In this document: positions 61,379-64,000 of the stretch, piece after piece
Position numbering within the stretch: the stretch's first letter is position 1
How the letters are laid out: every line of letters starts with the position of its first letter
Source: Acidobacteriota bacterium
GTDB taxonomy: Bacteria; Acidobacteriota; Blastocatellia; Pyrinomonadales; Pyrinomonadaceae
Length of the DNA stretch: 64,000 bases
Reading direction: 5' to 3'
Assembly (NCBI GenBank): GCA_016718135.1
Contig: JADKEF010000007.1
Location: forward strand, 106,142-170,141
Program-made: the position numbers and the translations under genes
Notes under the pieces: generated by a model
The model's input: the letters and a program-made list of their open reading frames with translations, nothing else
Database searches by the model: none
What the model was told of the DNA's origin: nothing

Positions 61379-62307
61379 TTCTTTTGCGCCCACGTTTGAA
61401 TGTACGTGCCCATTTCGCCTAGATCGCTGAGGCGGGTGATCGCTTTTGAGCCAAGGCTTTCGACCTTGCCCATCAGGCCGCCGCTCGACGGGACGAGGCT
61501 CGTGCCACCGAAAACCTCCCACACCTTCGGCTCGAGACCGTGTTTTGCGAGCAGCTTTCTGAGCGAACGCGGGCTAAATCCGAAGACATGAAACGGTGAG
61601 AATGTCGGAGCCAGATTTACGCACCAGCGGCGGCCGCGGGCTTTCTGATAAAGATTACCGGCCTTGAAGAAGAGTCCCTTTTCATTCGGAACATCGAGCA
61701 TCACAAAGCCGCCCGGCCGCAATACCTCGGCGATCTTTTTGATGACAAGATCGGGATCGTAGAGATGTTCGAGGACAGCGGAAAGGATAACGATATCAAA
61801 TGATGAGGGCTCGATGTCGCAATCCTCGATAGCACTTCGCCAGATCTTTGTGCCCGAGATCCTTTCGACGTGATCGGCAAATGTTTCGGACGGCTCGACG
61901 CCTTCGCAGTCCCAGCCCGCGGCAATCGCTGCCATCAGATTTTCACCGCGTCCGACGCCGATGTCGAGCAACTTGCCTTTGCGGCCGAGCAATTTCTCGG
62001 CGGTCGCGAGCATTTCGTTCGCACCGTCTGTGCGGTTATCGACGTCGTGATGGGCGAAATAATCGTCCGCCTCCATGCCGTAATGCTGCCCGAGGCCGCC
62101 TGCCGGGATCGGCATCGGGTTTGGAAAGATCAGTCCGCAGCCGCCGCATTCCCAGATCTCGGCTTCGACGCCGAGGCCTTCGCGATGCGAAGCTCCGCCT
62201 CGCGAACCGACAAATCTGGTCGGCGCAGCATTGCATATCGGACAATCCTGCTCTTTCCAAATATAGCCGTCGCGAACCTCGCTGGCGGTGCGTTCCATCG
62301 AAACCAT
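61375..62307 (-). CDS. Class I SAM-dependent methyltransferase with N-terminal zinc-finger segment
   Basis: 310 residues. CPIC and CGGCGLIFPNPMP near the start are Cys pairs common in this group. Motif I is KLLDIGVGRGENLMAAIAAG, and SAVLEHLYDPDLVIKKIAEVLRPGG is the post-motif segment. A methyl group on a sugar is the likely product. It overlaps the GT2 gene by four bases. Confidence 0.78.
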   Translation of the reverse strand: MVSMERTASEVRDGYIWKEQDCPICNAAPTRFVGSRGGASHREGLGVEAEIWECGGCGLIFPNPMPIPAGGLGQHYGMEADDYFAHHDVDNRTDGANEMLATAEKLLGRKGKLLDIGVGRGENLMAAIAAGWDCEGVEPSETFADHVERISGTKIWRSAIEDCDIEPSSFDIVILSAVLEHLYDPDLVIKKIAEVLRPGGFVMLDVPNEKGLFFKAGNLYQKARGRRWCVNLAPTFSPFHVFGFSPRSLRKLLAKHGLEPKVWEVFGGTSLVPSSGGLMGKVESLGSKAITRLSDLGEMGTYIQTWAQKK

Positions 62308-62345
62308 AAGTTAAAGCCTACAAAGTATTGCCATCGACCACAACC

Positions 62346-63233
62346 CTACTCCGCGATCGCATAAACGTCGATACCGCCGTCGCCGAGCGGCGAAAAATCG
62401 TAAGTCTCGCCGATCAGTTCATCCGTTTCAGAATGTCGAACCACATATCCAAAACCATGCAGATACGCAACCATATCGTTCGGACTCGTGCCATTTTTGA
62501 GCAGCCGAGTGTAGCCGACCTCAATAAAACGCTTGGGTTTGTGCGTCGTCAGCAGATCCTTCGCCCCGCGAAGAGCATGCATCTCGTAGCCCTCGATATC
62601 GATCTTGACGACATCAACTTTCGCGATGCCATTGTCGGCAATTACGTTATCGATCGTGTCCACCTCGATCGTCGTAAAATCGTCGAACTGTGCCGCCTCG
62701 GTATCGCTGAGAATGCGATTCATACCACGGTTGTTTGGATCGACGCGGAAAAGTTTCAGTGTTTGCTTGCTGTCGGAGACGCCGAGATTGAAAACATGAA
62801 GGTTTTCGAAATTATTTAGCTCTATGTTTCGCAGGACGTTTTTGTAGTTCTTCTCATCAGGCTCAAAGCCGTAAGCAAAACCGTTCGATCCGGTCAGCCG
62901 TGCAAAATTTAGAAGTGTTTCGCCGATATTCGTACCGACATCGAGGACGATATCGCCCGGTTTCACGAGCGAATAGAGCGAATCGCGGGTCTTATCTTTC
63001 AAACCCCAATACACGAACCACTGCATCAGACAGCAATTGTCCAGCTCAAAATTAATGCCGTCTCTCGTCGCCCGCCGCACCGCACCGCTCGCGTAAAGGT
63101 CCGGCGGAGGAATTATTTTCGACGCCGTTCCCTGAAACTCTGTTCCTTTGACGAACAACAAGAGAGCCTTTTCCAAGGGCAGAAAAGTGAATATCTTACG
63201 GAGTTTTAGTAGTTCGGTCTTCAGATTGGCCAT
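62346..63233 (-). CDS. FkbM-family methyltransferase
   Basis: 295 residues. The FkbM block is GDIVLDVGTNIGETLLNFARL, followed by FEPDEKNYKNVLRNIELN and VDVVKIDIEGYEMHALRGAKDLL, as in O-methyltransferases of glycan and antibiotic clusters. The start at 63233 (MANLKTELLKLRK) is preferred over a TTG at 63260 that would overlap the upstream gene. The acceptor is unknown. Confidence 0.82.
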   Translation of the reverse strand: MANLKTELLKLRKIFTFLPLEKALLLFVKGTEFQGTASKIIPPPDLYASGAVRRATRDGINFELDNCCLMQWFVYWGLKDKTRDSLYSLVKPGDIVLDVGTNIGETLLNFARLTGSNGFAYGFEPDEKNYKNVLRNIELNNFENLHVFNLGVSDSKQTLKLFRVDPNNRGMNRILSDTEAAQFDDFTTIEVDTIDNVIADNGIAKVDVVKIDIEGYEMHALRGAKDLLTTHKPKRFIEVGYTRLLKNGTSPNDMVAYLHGFGYVVRHSETDELIGETYDFSPLGDGGIDVYAIAE

Positions 63234-63244
63234 GCCTAAATGGG

Positions 63245-64000
63245 TTATCGTTTGCGGCAAACGGCGAGCAATGTTGTCGCGGTTTCTACCGAATCTTCAT
63301 CAAAATTGTAATCCATTTCGACCGGATAGAAAGGCTTGCCCCAGATCATTTCACTCAGACGCTCGCGGAGGGTGAAGGGAATCTTGTTGAAGATCTTCCA
63401 ACCGACGAGCCGCATCTGCGTCGCTAGGTCTTTCGGCAGATTCTTTTGTGCCTCATAGAATGGCGGTACTCCGGTCGATGGATCGAGGGTCTGGCCGAGG
63501 AATCTATCGATCGTGAAATATGCCTCGATCTCGTCGCGGAGTTCCTGAGGCGTGTATTCGTGAATGTGAAAGGGATTCGTCGGCTTTCCGTTGACGGGCT
63601 TTGAATAGTTCGCGTTCGGCGTCGAAAGGAGTAACACTCCGTCCGGCGTGAGAACGCGAGCAAGCTCAGCAAGAAACGCCGAGCGTTCGTGGAGATGCTC
63701 GAGCGTTTCGAACGAAGTGATCACATCAAAGCTCGCGTCCGCAAACGGCAACCCGAGCCCGTTACCAAGCAAAACGTCAGCTTTGTCATCACACTCTGCC
63801 AATGCTTCCGCAGCGGCGATCGGATCGACATCGACGCCAATAACGTGACCTGCCCTTTTTTTCAGGATCGCGATGCCGTAACCAGTGCCGCAGGCGATAT
63901 CGAGAACCGCTGTATTCTCGACAAATGCGAGCGAAAAGACATAGCGAGACGCGTGTTCGCCCCAGTACGGCGAGAGCCGCCCGGCGTCGATCACGTTTGC
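63245..64000 (-). CDS. Class I SAM-dependent methyltransferase (partial, 5' end outside window)
   Basis: 252 residues inside the window; the frame is still open at base 64000, so the start lies beyond it. Motif I is AVLDIACGTGYGIAILKKR, and VITSFETLEHLHERSAFLAELARVL and HIHEYTPQELRDEIEAYF follow. It is probably part of the same polysaccharide cluster, which would then extend past the window. Confidence 0.75.
   Translation of the reverse strand, partial: ANVIDAGRLSPYWGEHASRYVFSLAFVENTAVLDIACGTGYGIAILKKRAGHVIGVDVDPIAAAEALAECDDKADVLLGNGLGLPFADASFDVITSFETLEHLHERSAFLAELARVLTPDGVLLLSTPNANYSKPVNGKPTNPFHIHEYTPQELRDEIEAYFTIDRFLGQTLDPSTGVPPFYEAQKNLPKDLATQMRLVGWKIFNKIPFTLRERLSEMIWGKPFYPVEMDYNFDEDSVETATTLLAVCRKR

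Overview
This 64 kb window has the look of an Acidobacteriota chromosome, most likely Blastocatellia/Pyrinomonadaceae-like. That placement is inferred from gene content, not from a marker gene. The pointers are a TonB-type outer-membrane receptor with an N-terminal carboxypeptidase-regulatory-like domain, a Ser/Thr kinase with a polytopic C-terminus, many secreted beta-propeller and TPR proteins, BshA (bacillithiol), an ECF42-type sigma factor with a YCII partner, and XrtA-type glycan genes. No rRNA, tRNA, CRISPR array, phage gene or intact transposase was seen.

Layout. 1-14.4 kb: mixed housekeeping and envelope genes on both strands (partial TonB receptor, MBL hydrolase, acyl-ACP desaturase-like protein, TolB-like propeller, CusF-like lipoprotein, DapF-like epimerase, kinase, RlmN, nDsbD-like protein, PgeF, AcpS), plus one secreted nuclease. 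14.6-18.2 kb: two translationally coupled secreted nucleases. 18.7-20.7 kb: a coupled YCII / ECF42 sigma / DUF1569 operon. 21-30 kb: secreted peptidase, TPR and PQQ-propeller proteins and a sigma/anti-sigma pair. 30-37.9 kb: BshA, a sorbosone-dehydrogenase-like protein, PPK2, MsrA and small proteins. 38-41 kb: a 1018-residue TPR protein. 41-64 kb: one long minus-strand surface-polysaccharide cluster.

The polysaccharide cluster reads from the right edge leftwards. It holds six methyltransferases, four glycosyltransferases, a rhamnose-4-epimerase-like SDR, a carbamoyltransferase, a polytopic membrane protein, an XrtA-type asparagine synthase and deacetylase, a WecA-type initiating transferase fused to a FlaA1-like N-terminal region, a TPR/CBM protein and an O-antigen ligase/polymerase. 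Together these could start, build, decorate (methyl, carbamoyl, amide) and polymerise a lipid-linked glycan. No flippase, exosortase or chain-length regulator lies inside the window. Three genes here (WecA fusion, one GT4, one GT2) each carry a single-base frameshift; I give the restored spans.

The most unusual content is in the non-coding layer. There are (a) at least a dozen intergenic imperfect hairpins whose arms are built of roughly 9-10 base phased micro-repeats, some of which run into coding sequences; (b) two homologous, roughly 190-base elements bounded by self-complementary terminal inverted repeats with compensatory changes between copies; (c) a GxxExxY gene framed by two such micro-repeat hairpins; and (d) an octamer, CTGGGACG, occurring seven times in all three frames of one sigma-factor gene. 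Several convergent gene pairs share their stop codons in a 4-base overlap.
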